A stretch of 61,135 nt of DNA. Origin: Streptomyces sp. MZ04 (GTDB lineage: Bacteria; Actinomycetota; Actinomycetes; Streptomycetales; Streptomycetaceae). The translations under genes and the position numbers were made by a program. The stretch is from assembly GCF_004684775.1 (NCBI RefSeq), contig NZ_SRIC01000016.1, positions 1 through 61,135 on the forward strand. The letters run 5' to 3'. Positions 1 to 9,656 of this stretch are shown here, piece by piece. The notes below the pieces were generated by a model. It searched no databases. It saw only the letters and a program-made list of their open reading frames with translations, and had not been told where the DNA came from. The first letter of the stretch is position 1; every line of letters starts with the position of its first letter.

Positions 1-32
1 CTCGTGGGCTCGGAGATTTGTATAAGAGACAG
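1..32. other. Nextera (Tn5) adapter remnant at contig end
   Basis: The first 32 bases match the Nextera read-2 transposase adapter, ending in the mosaic-end sequence AGATTTGTATAAGAGACAG, with one G-to-T difference from the standard mosaic end. Real genomic sequence begins at about base 33. The start codon and first ten or so residues of the open frame that begins here are therefore technical artefact. Confidence 0.95.
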
Positions 33-2351
<2,319 letters not shown>

Positions 2352-2389
2352 GCGCTCCCCCTTCGGGGCGCGGGTAACCCCGTAGACGC

Positions 2390-2428
2390 AATTACCTGCG
2401 TGTGCATATAGTGCACACGCAGGTAATT
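2390..2428. promoter_or_regulatory. Perfect 17-bp inverted repeat, operator candidate
   Basis: Two perfect 17-bp arms (2390-2406 and 2412-2428) flank a 5-base centre, TATAG. The arms contain TACCTGCGTGTGCA and its complement. The centre with its neighbours reads TATAGT, a plausible -10 element. The repeat ends 26 bp before the oxidoreductase start codon. There is no U-run, so an operator for a dimeric repressor is more likely than a terminator. No regulator gene lies next to it in this window. Confidence 0.7.
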
Positions 2429-2454
2429 CGCAGCGCCCTACCCAGGGGGACCCC

Positions 2455-3048
2455 ATGACCCGCAGCTTCCTCTTCGTGCTCGGCAGCGCCCGCCCCGGCG
2501 GCAACTCCGAGACCCTGGCCCGCAAGGCCGCCGAACAGCTCGCGCCCGGCGTCGAGCAGCGCTGGCTGAACCTCGCCGAGCACCCGCTGCCCGACTTCGA
2601 GGACCTGCGCCACGACGGCACCCGCCCTCGCGGGCGCCCCCGCCCGGCCGGCGACAACGAGGCGCTGCTCCTGGACGCCACCCTCGCGGCCACGGACATC
2701 GTCATCGTGTCGCCGCTGTACTGGTACTCCCTCTCGGCCACCACCAAGCGCTACCTCGACTACTGGGACGCCTGGCTCGAGGTCCCGGAGATCGAGTTCA
2801 AGGCCAGCCTCAAGGACCGTGCCCTGTGGGGTGTGACCGCGCTCGCGCACACCGAGGAGGAAGTGGCCGAACCACTCGTCGGCACGTTGAACCACACCGC
2901 GGCGTTCTTCCCGATGCGCTTCGGCGGTGTGCTTCTCGGCAACGGCTCACGGCCGGGCAACGTGCTCGACGACACCGAGGCCCTCTCCCGCGCCAAGACC
3001 TTCTTCGCCCAGGAGCCGCCGCTCGCCCGCTACCCGTACGAGAAGTGA
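2455..3048 (+). CDS. NAD(P)H-dependent FMN reductase / flavodoxin-fold oxidoreductase
   Basis: A 197-residue cytoplasmic protein of the NADPH-dependent FMN reductase / quinone reductase superfamily. The FMN phosphate-binding loop is the N-terminal GSARPGGNSETLA (about residues 10-22), and the SPLYWYS segment near residue 85 matches the second flavin-contact loop. Such proteins reduce quinones or flavins, often as a defence against electrophile stress; the physiological substrate here is unknown. The start is supported by a GGGGG ribosome binding site 4-9 bases before ATG 2455. The large palindrome just upstream suggests tight repression, perhaps by a HxlR- or TetR-type redox or electrophile sensor (inference). 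Confidence 0.85.
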   Translation: MTRSFLFVLGSARPGGNSETLARKAAEQLAPGVEQRWLNLAEHPLPDFEDLRHDGTRPRGRPRPAGDNEALLLDATLAATDIVIVSPLYWYSLSATTKRYLDYWDAWLEVPEIEFKASLKDRALWGVTALAHTEEEVAEPLVGTLNHTAAFFPMRFGGVLLGNGSRPGNVLDDTEALSRAKTFFAQEPPLARYPYEK

Positions 3049-3069
3049 TGACGTACGCGGCTCCGGCTC

Positions 3070-3984
3070 CTAGGCCGTGATGTCCTTCGCCCCGAACCTC
3101 GCCCACGCCGCCGAGCCGAAGACGACCGCGTAGAGCCCTTGCAGGCCCAGGTTCTTGACCAGCTCGTCCCAGTAGACCGGCTCGCGCAGCAGGTCCGCGA
3201 AGGACAGCCAGTAGTGCGAGAAGAAGTACGGCTGGATGGCGTGCAGTTGAGGGATCTGGTCGAGGATCTGGATCGTGATCAGCAGGCCTACGGTCGTCGC
3301 CATCGCCGCGATGCCGCTGCTGGTCAGCGTCGACACGAAGAGCCCGAGCGCCGCCACCCCGATCAGCGAGGCGGCCACGACCAGCGCGATCAGCAGGGCG
3401 CGCAGCATCCCCTCGCCGAAGCTGATCCGAGTGCCGGAGATCGTGGTGACCTCACCGACGGGGAACAGCAGGGCCCCGACGGCGAGCGCGGAGACCGCCA
3501 CGACGAGGGTCGCGACCAGGCAGAACGTCAGCGTCGTCGCGTACTTGACGAGCAGCAGCCGGGTGCGTCCCGCCGGAGCGACGAGCAGGTAGCGCAACGT
3601 ACCCGCGCTGGACTCGCCCGCGATGGCGTCGCCCGCGACGACACCGATCGCCATGGGCAGGAAGAACGGCAGCGTCGCGGCGAGGGCGGTGAAGACCAGG
3701 AACAGACCGTTGTTGGTGACCTGCGCGATGAACGCGGGCCCACCGGCCTCACCGCCGCCGCCGATCGTCGAGCCGTCGCTGGTCTCGATCTTGACGGCGA
3801 CACCGACGAGGATCGGTACGGCGGCCAGCACCCCGAGCAGTGCGAGCGTCCGCCAGCGGCGGAAGGTGATCGCCAGCTCGCTGCGGAAGAGCCCTGGGCT
3901 CCAGATCCGCCGCACTTCACGCCCCTTGCCCGTCTCCCGTACGCCGTCCGTCTCTTGTACGTCCACGACCTCAGCCCGCGACAT
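3070..3984 (-). CDS. ABC-2 type transporter permease
   Basis: A 304-residue membrane protein with about six hydrophobic segments (near residues 45-66, 90-115, 150-180, 200-225, 230-250 and 275-295) and the ABC-2 style motif AGDAIAGESSAGTLRYLL, typical of permeases that pair with a separate ATPase. Its start at 3984 overlaps the ATPase stop by 14 bp, so the two are translationally coupled and form one exporter. The substrate cannot be read from sequence. The closest general type is the drug or lipid exporter family. Confidence 0.88.
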   Translation of the reverse strand: MSRAEVVDVQETDGVRETGKGREVRRIWSPGLFRSELAITFRRWRTLALLGVLAAVPILVGVAVKIETSDGSTIGGGGEAGGPAFIAQVTNNGLFLVFTALAATLPFFLPMAIGVVAGDAIAGESSAGTLRYLLVAPAGRTRLLLVKYATTLTFCLVATLVVAVSALAVGALLFPVGEVTTISGTRISFGEGMLRALLIALVVAASLIGVAALGLFVSTLTSSGIAAMATTVGLLITIQILDQIPQLHAIQPYFFSHYWLSFADLLREPVYWDELVKNLGLQGLYAVVFGSAAWARFGAKDITA

Positions 3985-4924
3985 CGAAGCCCTCCCCCGT
4001 CAGCGCCACGAACGCGTCCTCCAGCGAGGCCCGTTCGACTCCGAAGCCCCGCACCCGTACACCCGCCCCGACCAACGCGGCGTTCAGCTCGGCGAGCTCC
4101 GTGCCCGGTGGTTCGCCCGTCACCCGGTCCTCCGTCACGACGAGATCCGTCACGCCGAGCTCCTTCAGGACGCGCGCCGCGTCGCCCGTGTCCGGGGTCG
4201 TCACCACGAGCCGCCCGCGCGCGCCGGCCGCCAGCTCGGCGACCGGCCCCTGGGTGATCAGCCGCCCCTGGGCCATCACGGCGGCGTGCGTACAGACCTG
4301 CTCGATCTCGTCCAGGAGATGCGAGGAGAGGAAGACGGTCGTGCCCTCCGACGCCAACTCCCGGATCAGCGTGCGGATTTCGCGCATGCCCTGCGGGTCG
4401 AGACCGTTGGTCGGCTCGTCGAGCACGAGGAGCCTGCGCGGCTGGAGCAGCGCGGCCGCGAGGCCGAGTCGCTGCTTCATGCCGAGCGAGTACGCCTTCG
4501 CCTTCTTGCCGGCGGCGGCCGTCAGCCCCACCCGGTCCAGGGCGGCTTCGGCTCGGGTACGGCGGGTGCGGGGGTCGGCGGTCGGGTCGGCGGAGTCGTA
4601 GCGCAGGAGGTTGTCGCGGCCGGAGAGGAAGCCGTAGAGGGCGGGGCCCTCGATGAGCGCGCCCACGTGCGGGAGCACGGTGCGGGTCGCTCGCGGCATC
4701 GCGCTGCCCAGGACCCGTGCGTGGCCGGAAGTCGGCTCGATCAGGCCCATCAGCATCCGGATGGTGGTCGTCTTGCCGGAGCCGTTGGGACCGAGGAAGC
4801 CGAAGACGCTGCCGCTGGGGACGGTGAGGCTCAGCTGGTCGACGGCCAGCTGTTTGCCGTAGCGCTTGGTCAGCGCCGAGGTCTCGATCACGCTGGGCGT
4901 CGGGCCGCCGTTTTCGCCGGGCAC
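3971..4924 (-). CDS. ABC transporter ATP-binding protein
   Basis: A 317-residue ATPase that powers the adjacent ABC-2 permease. Walker A GPNGSGKT is at residues 45-52, the signature YSLGMKQR at 145-152, Walker B LLVLDEP at 165-171, the D-loop NGLD follows at once, and the switch histidine is H202 (LSSHLL). About 95 residues follow the nucleotide-binding core, as in DrrA/CcmA-like exporters. The GTG start at 4924 has GGGAGG about 5 bases upstream. The gene lies 164 bp downstream of the LolA-like gene on the same strand, with a hairpin between them, so co-transcription of all three is possible but may be partly attenuated. Confidence 0.92.
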   Translation of the reverse strand: MPGENGGPTPSVIETSALTKRYGKQLAVDQLSLTVPSGSVFGFLGPNGSGKTTTIRMLMGLIEPTSGHARVLGSAMPRATRTVLPHVGALIEGPALYGFLSGRDNLLRYDSADPTADPRTRRTRAEAALDRVGLTAAAGKKAKAYSLGMKQRLGLAAALLQPRRLLVLDEPTNGLDPQGMREIRTLIRELASEGTTVFLSSHLLDEIEQVCTHAAVMAQGRLITQGPVAELAAGARGRLVVTTPDTGDAARVLKELGVTDLVVTEDRVTGEPPGTELAELNAALVGAGVRVRGFGVERASLEDAFVALTGEGFDVAG

Positions 4925-4944
4925 ATGTCCTCCCTCACCATTGC

Positions 4945-4977
4945 GGCGGACTCAGGGGTTCGTACCCTGAGTCCGCC
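4945..4977. terminator. 13-bp stem-loop between LolA-like and ABC ATPase genes
   Basis: GGCGGACTCAGGG (4945-4957) pairs perfectly with CCCTGAGTCCGCC (4965-4977) around a 7-base loop. It lies between the stop of the minus-strand LolA-like gene and the start of the ABC ATPase gene, so it can act as a terminator or attenuator. Confidence 0.6.
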
Positions 4978-5010
4978 GCCTGTGCGTCTTCTGCGAGTGC
5001 GTTGTGGCTT

Positions 5011-5042
5011 GTCGCGCGGTTCCCCGCGCCCCTAAAGGGGCG
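5011..5042. repeat. Dispersed Streptomyces-type intergenic repeat, copy A
   Basis: This copy reads cttgtcgcgcggttccccgc followed by a GCGCCCCT/AGGGGCGC hairpin. Closely related copies occur at 13168-13258 (two, inverted) and 18390-18432. All sit directly after stop codons. Confidence 0.6.
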
Positions 5043-5081
5043 CTCCAGTCCGGGGCGCTCCAGTCCGGGGCGCTCCAGTCC
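5037..5081. repeat. Three tandem 15-bp repeats
   Basis: The unit GGGGCGCTCCAGTCC occurs three times in a row with no mismatch, just downstream of the stop codon of the LolA-like gene. A degenerate fourth unit runs into the coding end. It looks like slippage of the 3' part of the dispersed repeat. Confidence 0.75.
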
Positions 5082-5088
5082 GGGCGGT

Positions 5089-6342
5089 CTAGTTCGCCGC
5101 GTTCGCCGCCTTCACCAACGCGTCCTTCGTCACCGCTCCCGCATAGACGTTGCCGTCATCCGTGATGAGGGCGTTGATCAGGCGCGTCTTGAAGACCGTG
5201 CCCTGGCCGAACTCGCCGGTCACCTTGTCGCCGAGCGAGTCGAGCAGCCGCTGCGCGTCCGGCGGTACGTCGCCGGACCCGGCCGTCGACAGGCCCTGGC
5301 CGCCCGGCATTTCCAGCTCGGCGATGGAGTTCCAGCCCTTGCCGATGACGTTCAGACCGTTCAGGTCCTCCTCGCCCTTGAACTCCTCGGCGTCGCCCTT
5401 GAAGCCGTGCCTCTGCTTCTCGGCCTTGGCGTCGTCGCCCTCCGTGACCTTCGCGCCCTTGGGCGGCGTGAAGTCGAAGGTCGACGCGTCCGGCTTCGCG
5501 AAGTCGACCTTCGTGAAGCCCGCGTCGACGACCGCGCTGCCGCCGCCCGCCGGAGTCAGCGTGAACTTCAGCGGCGTACCGGTCTTCGAGTCGACCGCGA
5601 CGGTGATCTGACCGACCGTCGAGCCGGCCTGCTTGGGCTTGATGACCAGGCGGTAGGCATCGCGGCCCGCGACCTGCGCGGTGCCGTCGACCTTCACCGA
5701 CGTCGTGCCGTCGACCGCCTTCAGGGCCTCTTCGGCCAGTTCCTTGGGGGTGGACGGGACGTCCTTGGGGAGGTCCTTCGGTGCCTGCTTGTCGGAATCC
5801 CCGGCCTTGCCCGCCGACTTGGAGTGGTACACCTCGTTCGTCTTGCTGTCGTAGGCCCATACGTCGTCGCCGTTGTGGATCAGGCTGTACTCGGCCGCGT
5901 CGTCCAGGACGGACAGCTTCTGCTTGTCGGGGCCGTCGGCGGCGACGCGCAGCGTGTGGGTGCCGGACGCCAGTTCCATCAGCTTGGACTGCGGGTCGGC
6001 GGACGAGCCCTCGCCGTCCTCGCCCTCGCCTCCGCCGCCGCCACCCGGGGCGAAGCCTCCGGTCATGCCGCCGCCCAGGGACGGGAGACCCAGGTCGGTG
6101 CTGATCTTCACCGTGCCGGAGAGCTGCTCCGTGTCCGACGCGGCGATCTTCTCGACGAGTTGCTGTGCGGTGACGTCGGGCAGGTCCGGGTCGCCCGACG
6201 TGGCGAGCGCCGGGACGAGCCCGATGGTCGCCGCCGCCACCCCCGCCACCGCGACCGGGACGGCGTAACGCGCCGCCTTGCGGCGGACTACGCGCGGCTC
6301 CCCGGCCTCATGGGTGTTCTGCTCCGGTTCGTACGGTGCCAT
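5089..6342 (-). CDS. Exported LolA-like (DUF2092 type) lipoprotein-carrier fold protein
   Basis: A 417-residue protein with an N-terminal membrane anchor or uncleaved signal (RRKAARYAVPVAVAGVAAATIGLVPALA, about residues 20-48), preceded by an acidic cytoplasmic tail. The rest is a long beta-rich region with repeated features of the LolA/LolB fold (DGPDKQKLSVLDDAAEYSLIHNGDDVWAYD and DAYRLVIKPKQAG) and a Gly-rich linker near residue 100. Gram-positive members are thought to bind lipids or act at the envelope; no substrate can be assigned. ATG 6342 has GGAGG upstream; the longer frame adds 25 unlikely residues. The position upstream of an ABC exporter suggests a shared envelope job (inference). 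Confidence 0.72.
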   Translation of the reverse strand: MAPYEPEQNTHEAGEPRVVRRKAARYAVPVAVAGVAAATIGLVPALATSGDPDLPDVTAQQLVEKIAASDTEQLSGTVKISTDLGLPSLGGGMTGGFAPGGGGGGEGEDGEGSSADPQSKLMELASGTHTLRVAADGPDKQKLSVLDDAAEYSLIHNGDDVWAYDSKTNEVYHSKSAGKAGDSDKQAPKDLPKDVPSTPKELAEEALKAVDGTTSVKVDGTAQVAGRDAYRLVIKPKQAGSTVGQITVAVDSKTGTPLKFTLTPAGGGSAVVDAGFTKVDFAKPDASTFDFTPPKGAKVTEGDDAKAEKQRHGFKGDAEEFKGEEDLNGLNVIGKGWNSIAELEMPGGQGLSTAGSGDVPPDAQRLLDSLGDKVTGEFGQGTVFKTRLINALITDDGNVYAGAVTKDALVKAANAAN

Positions 6343-6540
6343 TGTGTGCCCTACCTCCGTGGTCGGCGGCGGCCTTCCCTGTACGTGCCTGCGTCCACCC
6401 CGCGCCGCCATTCTCACCCGAATAGGTCAGGAGTGGTTGTTTCTTGCTGGACCCTGCTGGTCTCCATACGACCAAATCGGCCAGCCAGAAGCGTCAGACC
6501 CCGGGAGCAACTCCACGTACTGCTGTGGGATGACACAGAG

Positions 6541-6581
6541 AGGTGGCGCCTCCCCCATCCCGTAGGGGGGAGACGCCACTT
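6541..6581. terminator. Terminator hairpin of the CHRD gene
   Basis: GTGGCG.CTCCCCC (from 6543) pairs with GGGGGAG.CGCCAC (to 6579) with one mismatch, 14 bp past the CHRD gene stop on the minus strand. Confidence 0.7.
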
Positions 6582-6594
6582 GGACCCGTATCGA

Positions 6595-7560
6595 TCAGCG
6601 CTGCACGAACACGTAGTCCGCCTTGTACGGCACCTTCGCGATGGCGCCCTCGTCACAGCTGCCCGCCGGGGCGACGCCGCCCACCGTGTTCAGGCGCAGG
6701 ATCTCCGTCACGTGCGAGAGCCGTCCGTGCGGCTTGCCCGACTGGGTGGCCGCCAGGTCGAGTTCGGCGATGTTCGTGTCGCCGTTCGGCGTCCTGGAGA
6801 TCAGCTTGCCGGTGACCGCGCTGCCGTCGGGGGCCACCCACTGCGGGGTGCCCGAGTTGGGCGCGGTGAAGCTGTGCGCGATGTTCCCCTGGAGCCGCGC
6901 GCTGACGTCGCGCTGGGCGAAGGCGAACTTGCCGGAGCCGTCGTCGGCCTTCTTGCACGCGTAGATCTGCTGACCCTCGATCACCGAGGCCTGGAAGTTG
7001 GACGAGGCGAACCGGAAGTCGAAGTCGGTGGTGACCGTATGGAGCTGCCCGCGGACCGCGCCGCCCGGGAACTCCGCGGTGTGCAGGTTGGCGTAGAAGC
7101 CACCCGGGTTCTTCTTCAACTCCTCGAGCAGGGCGGCGTCCTTGACCTGGACCGTGCCGGTCACGCGGTGGCCCTTGCTCTGGTCGAGCAGCTTCGTGAA
7201 GTCGACCTTGACCCCGCCGTTGGTGCCCCTCTCGCCCTGGTGGATATGGAGCATGGTGGGCCTGTCCGTGCCGCGCCACTTGACCGTGACGGACACCTGG
7301 TCCCCCTTGACCTGGATGAACTCGAGCGCCGAGCCGTCCTTGTCACCGACCGCGGGCCCGCCCTGCACCGGCACCTCGTTCGCGCCGTTCAGGCTCGCCA
7401 CGAAGATCGGACCGCTGGTGGTGCCGGTGTCGGAGGCAGCCGCCGGGAGCATCGCCAACGCCACCCCCGCGGACGCGGCGACGGCGACGCCGGAGGCGAG
7501 CAGGGCCCTGCGGCGGTGCGCGAGAGCGCTGAATAAGCTCGAAGTGCTGAAAGTGCCCAT
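6595..7560 (-). CDS. Exported CHRD-domain / DUF3455-like protein
   Basis: A 321-residue exported protein. A Sec-type signal occupies about residues 15-42 (RRRALLASGVAVAASAGVALA). A CHRD-type domain follows at about 50-165, recognisable by LNGANEVP, HIHQGERGTNG and GGFYANLHTAEFPGGAVRGQL. The C-terminal half (about 175-320, beginning FRFASSNFQASVIEGQQIYACKK) resembles DUF3455. CHRD domains occur in surface proteins of bacteria and in chordin; no enzymatic role is known. The start at 7560 is chosen because it begins the signal peptide and GGGGAG lies 10 bases upstream; the longer frame has no signal at its start. Confidence 0.8.
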   Translation of the reverse strand: MGTFSTSSLFSALAHRRRALLASGVAVAASAGVALAMLPAAASDTGTTSGPIFVASLNGANEVPVQGGPAVGDKDGSALEFIQVKGDQVSVTVKWRGTDRPTMLHIHQGERGTNGGVKVDFTKLLDQSKGHRVTGTVQVKDAALLEELKKNPGGFYANLHTAEFPGGAVRGQLHTVTTDFDFRFASSNFQASVIEGQQIYACKKADDGSGKFAFAQRDVSARLQGNIAHSFTAPNSGTPQWVAPDGSAVTGKLISRTPNGDTNIAELDLAATQSGKPHGRLSHVTEILRLNTVGGVAPAGSCDEGAIAKVPYKADYVFVQR

Positions 7561-7729
7561 GAGCAGAAATCTCCCCGTATACGAGCTGACGCCCCCTGCG
7601 TCAGCTTCTGGGCATGGATACGCAGTGAATCTCAGTCTGGACTCAATCCAACCCCGCCAAATAATGTGACCTGCGTCACGCAAGCATAGGATCAAGTGGG
7701 AGGGTACCCGGACCACAAAGGGGGTCGTC

Positions 7730-8281
7730 ATGTTCACGACCCGGTACAGCAGAACCCGGCGCGTCGGCGGTTACGCCGCCGCGGCGGCCGCCGTCCTCGC
7801 ACTCACCGCGTCCGGCTGCGGCGACAGCGGCGGTGGCAGCGGCGACAAGAGCAGCGGGGGCGACACCAAGAGCTCCGCGACGCTCACCGCCACCAAGGTC
7901 GACAAGGTCGGCACGGTCGTCACCAACAGCAAGGGGTACGTCCTGTACCGCTTCGACGAGGACACCGCGAAGCCGTCCAAGTCCAACTGCAACGACAACT
8001 GCGCCAAGGTCTGGCCGGCCACACCCGCCCCCGGCAAGGTGACGGTCAAGGGCATCGACAAGGCCCTCGTCGGCACGGTCACCCGCGACGACGGCACCAA
8101 GCAGCTCACGCTCGACGGCTGGCCGCTCTACACGTACGCCAAGGACGACGAGCCGCGCGAGGCGTACGGCCAGGGCGTGGACGGCACTTGGTACGCCATC
8201 ACGCCGACCGGCGCGAAGGCGCAGAGCAGCACCACGGACCAGCCCCAGGACGAGCACTCCGGGGGTGGCTACGGCTACTGA
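7730..8281 (+). CDS. Lipoprotein with two Lipoprotein_15 (Yx4D) secreted repeats
   Basis: A 183-residue lipoprotein. The signal peptide ends in the lipobox LTASGC, with the lipidated cysteine at residue 30, followed by a Gly/Ser linker. Two copies of the COG4315/PF03640 repeat are visible: TNSKGYVLYRFDEDT with CNDNCAKVWPAT, then DGTKQLTLDGWPLYTYAKD. The two cysteines in CNDNC are the only ones in the mature domain. Members of this family are found at the actinobacterial cell surface; their function is not established. The gene is divergent from the CHRD gene, 169 bp away. Confidence 0.85.
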   Translation: MFTTRYSRTRRVGGYAAAAAAVLALTASGCGDSGGGSGDKSSGGDTKSSATLTATKVDKVGTVVTNSKGYVLYRFDEDTAKPSKSNCNDNCAKVWPATPAPGKVTVKGIDKALVGTVTRDDGTKQLTLDGWPLYTYAKDDEPREAYGQGVDGTWYAITPTGAKAQSSTTDQPQDEHSGGGYGY

Positions 8282-8295
8282 CGCAGAGCGCCACC

Positions 8296-8355
8296 CCGAG
8301 ACCAGCCCCGAGACCCGCTCCGAGACCCGCTCCGAGACCCGCTCCGAGACTCGCT
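8296..8355. repeat. Five tandem 12-bp repeats
   Basis: The unit CCGAGACCCGCT is present five times (first and last copies with one to three changes), between the lipoprotein stop and the convergent polyprenyl synthase stop. It may be neutral slippage DNA; it does not form a clear hairpin. Confidence 0.8.
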
Positions 8356-8365
8356 CCGGGTGACC

Positions 8366-9376
8366 TCAGCCCGCCCGGTGCACCACCAGATCGCAGAGCT
8401 CCACCAGCGACGCCTTCGCGTCGCAGTCCCGCAGCGGCGCGAGCGTGGCCCGCGCCTCCTCGGCGAACCGCACCGTGTCCCTGCGCGCCTGCTCCAGGGC
8501 CGGGTGGGCGCGCAGCCGCACCAGCACCTCGGTGAGCCGCGCGTCGTCGCTCAGGTCCGAGTCGAGCAGCTCGCACAGGGCGATGTCCTCGGGCAGACCG
8601 AGCTTCGCCACCCGCTCGCGCAGCCGGAGCACCGGAAGGGTGGGGATGCCTTCACGGAGGTCCGTGCCCGGGGTCTTGCCGGACTCGTGCGAGTCGGACG
8701 CGATGTCCAGTACGTCGTCGGCGAGCTGGAAGGCGACGCCGAGCCGCTCGCCGTACTGGGTCAGCACGTCCACGACGGTCTCGTCGGCGCCCGACATCAT
8801 GGCGCCGAAACGACACGCCACGGCGATCAGCGAGCCGGTCTTGCCGCCAAGGACGTCCAGGTAGTGATCGACCGGGTCGCGGCCCTCGGTCGGCCCCGCG
8901 GTCTCCAGGATCTGGCCGGTGACCAGACGTTCGAAGGCCTCGGCCTGGATGCGGACGGCGTCCGGGCCCAGGTCGGCCAGGATGTACGAGGCGCGGGCGA
9001 ACAGGAAGTCGCCGGTCAGGACGGCCACCGAGTTGCCCCAGCGCTGGTTGGCGCTCGGGACGCCGCGGCGCACATCGGCCTCGTCCATCACGTCGTCGTG
9101 GTAGAGCGTCGCGAGGTGCGTCAACTCCACGACCACGGCGGAGGGCACGACGCCCGGCGCGAAGGGATCGCCGAACTGCGCGGCGAGCACCACGAGCAGC
9201 GGCCTGAACCGCTTGCCACCCGCGCGCACCAGATGCTGTGCCGCCTCCGTGACGAAGGGGACCCCGCTTTTGGTGGCGTCGAGCAGACCTTCCTCGACGG
9301 CCGCCAATCCGGCCTGGACATCGGCTTCGAGAGCCTGGTCCCGCACGCTGAGGCCGAAGGGCCCGACGACGGTCAC
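8366..9376 (-). CDS. Long-chain polyprenyl diphosphate synthase
   Basis: A 336-residue trans-isoprenyl diphosphate synthase. GGKRFRP at 53-59 binds the isopentenyl substrate, the first Asp-rich motif DDVMD is at 94-98 and the second, DDVLD, at 220-224. The fifth residue before the first motif is A89, a small residue that usually allows chains longer than C20. Together with the complex I operon nearby, the likely job is the prenyl tail of menaquinone, though the exact chain length cannot be read. The start codon is directly preceded by AGGAGAACCCC. The gene is divergent from the POT transporter. Confidence 0.9.
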   Translation of the reverse strand: MTVVGPFGLSVRDQALEADVQAGLAAVEEGLLDATKSGVPFVTEAAQHLVRAGGKRFRPLLVVLAAQFGDPFAPGVVPSAVVVELTHLATLYHDDVMDEADVRRGVPSANQRWGNSVAVLTGDFLFARASYILADLGPDAVRIQAEAFERLVTGQILETAGPTEGRDPVDHYLDVLGGKTGSLIAVACRFGAMMSGADETVVDVLTQYGERLGVAFQLADDVLDIASDSHESGKTPGTDLREGIPTLPVLRLRERVAKLGLPEDIALCELLDSDLSDDARLTEVLVRLRAHPALEQARRDTVRFAEEARATLAPLRDCDAKASLVELCDLVVHRAG

Positions 9377-9409
9377 GAGGGGTTCTCCTGTCTGCTGACG
9401 ATCACAAGT

Positions 9410-9464
9410 CGGTCGCTCGGTCGATCATCACTCGGTCGATCTTCGCGTGATGACCCGGTCGATG
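9410..9464. repeat. Direct repeats of CGGTCGAT in a divergent promoter region
   Basis: CGGTCG(A)T(C/G) occurs at 9418-9426, 9433-9441 and 9456-9464, with a partial copy at 9410-9416. The 280-bp region separates the divergent polyprenyl synthase and POT genes. Spacing is uneven (15 and 23 bp). It may be a regulator binding array; nothing else is recognised between 9377 and 9656. Confidence 0.5.
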
Positions 9465-9656
9465 ACACGGTTTGTCGATGTGTCGCTGCCATCACTCAAG
9501 TCAGCGTATCCGGTCCCCTTTCGATCACAGTGGGCACCCGCCTGTGCAATGCCGCCCAGGCAGCACGCGATCAGCACCGGTATGTTCTTGATCAGCCGAT
9601 ACGGCCGAGAAGACCGCATCACCCCGCTAACGACTGAACTACCGGGAGCAGAACCT

